Shown here: positions 63,502 to 64,000 of the stretch, in pieces
Position numbering within the stretch: the stretch's first letter is position 1
Layout: the number at the start of each line of letters is the position of its first letter
DNA from: G963664115 sp965263045
GTDB lineage: Bacteria; Acidobacteriota; Terriglobia; 20CM-2-55-15
NCBI GenBank assembly: GCA_965263045.1
Contig: CBDHGK010000041.1
Location: 4,712,001-4,776,000 of the forward strand
Reading direction: 5' to 3'
DNA: 64,000 bases
The notes under the pieces: model-generated
Seen by the model: the letters and a program-made list of their open reading frames with translations, nothing else
Told to the model about the DNA's origin: nothing
Databases searched by the model: none
Made by a program: the position numbers and the translations under genes

Positions 63502-63781
63502 TAGCCCGTGGCCCGGTTTTGGATAGACGCCGCCAGCGTCAGCCAAAATTGTCCAGGCGGAGCAAATACCGTAGGGTGAGCCCTTCGCCTGTGGCGTACC
63601 TCGGTTCGCGGACGGTCAACTCGCCCCTGACTGCGCCCGGTGATCAGTTCCCCATGTTCATCCACCGAACGGCCTTCCAATCCCTGAAATTAGCCTGATA
63701 CCGGCCCTCTGCCGCCACAAACGCGTCAACCGAAACCCAACCGAGACGCGATGAATGGGCGCCTGTTGCCTGCTTATCGAT

Positions 63782-64000
63782 TCAGTCGTTCTCTGTACCG
63801 GACCGATCGCGAACTTCGATACCGGCGAGCTCTTCGAAGAATTGAATGATTCCGGAGTGATCGTCCGCCCCATGGGCCCGGGCCTGCATGGCCCTCAAGA
63901 ACTGCTGAACCAGTGCGGTGGTGGGGATTGGAACTCCCAGCGATGCCGCCACTGCATGGACCAGACCCAGATCTTTCTGATGGAGATCGATCTTGAACCC
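63782..64000 (-). CDS. 3-hydroxyisobutyrate-dehydrogenase/GarR-type reductase, C-terminal end
   Basis: The frame enters from the right edge and stops at 63782. The visible 72 residues read 'GFKIDLHQKDLGLVHAVAAS', 'LGVPIPTTALVQQFLRA' and 'GADDHSGIIQFFEELAG', the end of the beta-hydroxyacid dehydrogenase family (HKDLxLA ... DHSAxxxxxE). Likely tartronate-semialdehyde or 3-hydroxyisobutyrate reductase. The N-terminal NAD domain lies outside the window. Confidence 0.82.
   Translation of the reverse strand, partial: GFKIDLHQKDLGLVHAVAASLGVPIPTTALVQQFLRAMQARAHGADDHSGIIQFFEELAGIEVRDRSGTEND

Overview
The window looks like a chromosome segment of a selenocysteine-using member of the Acidobacteriota. 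Signs of this are a secreted VWFA-type protein (36867-37907), a Gld-type ABC export operon, relics of Pkn-type protein kinases with a propeller-type tail, and many small signal-peptide proteins. The core genes are GC-rich. Large parts are littered with transposons, relics and probably imported glycan genes. No database search was possible; family names rest on motifs read in the translations.

Layout. 1-70 is the start of an ECF sigma factor. 854-6453 (minus) is a five-gene Gld-like ABC operon. 6556-9838 holds a HAD phosphatase, a rhodanese and an amidohydrolase. 10581-16576 (minus) was a three-gene operon of methyltransferase, cytidylyltransferase/PLP-enzyme fusion and CDP-alcohol phosphatidyltransferase; an IS1182-like and an IS630 element now split it. 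16577-27880 is an accessory island: three surface-glycan genes (sulfotransferase, glycosyltransferase, deacetylase), an SGNH-hydrolase gene wrecked by two IS256-type insertions and a nonsense codon, and kinase fragments between the passenger genes. tRNA-Ser(UGA) lies at 27881.

28249-33281 carries a CAP protein, a pentapeptide-repeat ion channel, an HDOD protein and a MotAB/PomAB stator pair. 33736-44430 is mostly core: L-2-hydroxyglutarate oxidase, a GntP permease, a VWFA protein, a FecR-like protein, RuvC, a YebC regulator, a LolA-like protein, a DegT aminotransferase and KdsD. An IS256 copy at 45523 separates a decapitated glycosyltransferase from a beheaded PilM/GspL-like gene. After it come gspG-gspF-gspE, read from an operon that starts with an ECF sigma and an anti-sigma gene. 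52936-57185 is a nucleotide-sugar and glycosyltransferase group. 61531-64000 holds ispG, a TPR-like exported protein and the end of a 3-hydroxyisobutyrate-dehydrogenase-type gene.

The strongest discovery is at 57933-59156: two adjacent genes, each with one in-frame TGA exactly where its family has a catalytic or redox cysteine. The first is a peroxiredoxin with Sec at the peroxidatic position; the second is a GrdB/PrdB-like protein with a UxxC motif. Both are broken in two by ordinary gene calling.

The mobile elements are a second theme. Two 269-bp palindromic-ended repeats share their termini with the IS1182-like element. A third repeat has a related core but different ends. Both IS630 copies sit exactly in the CTAG that borders such elements.
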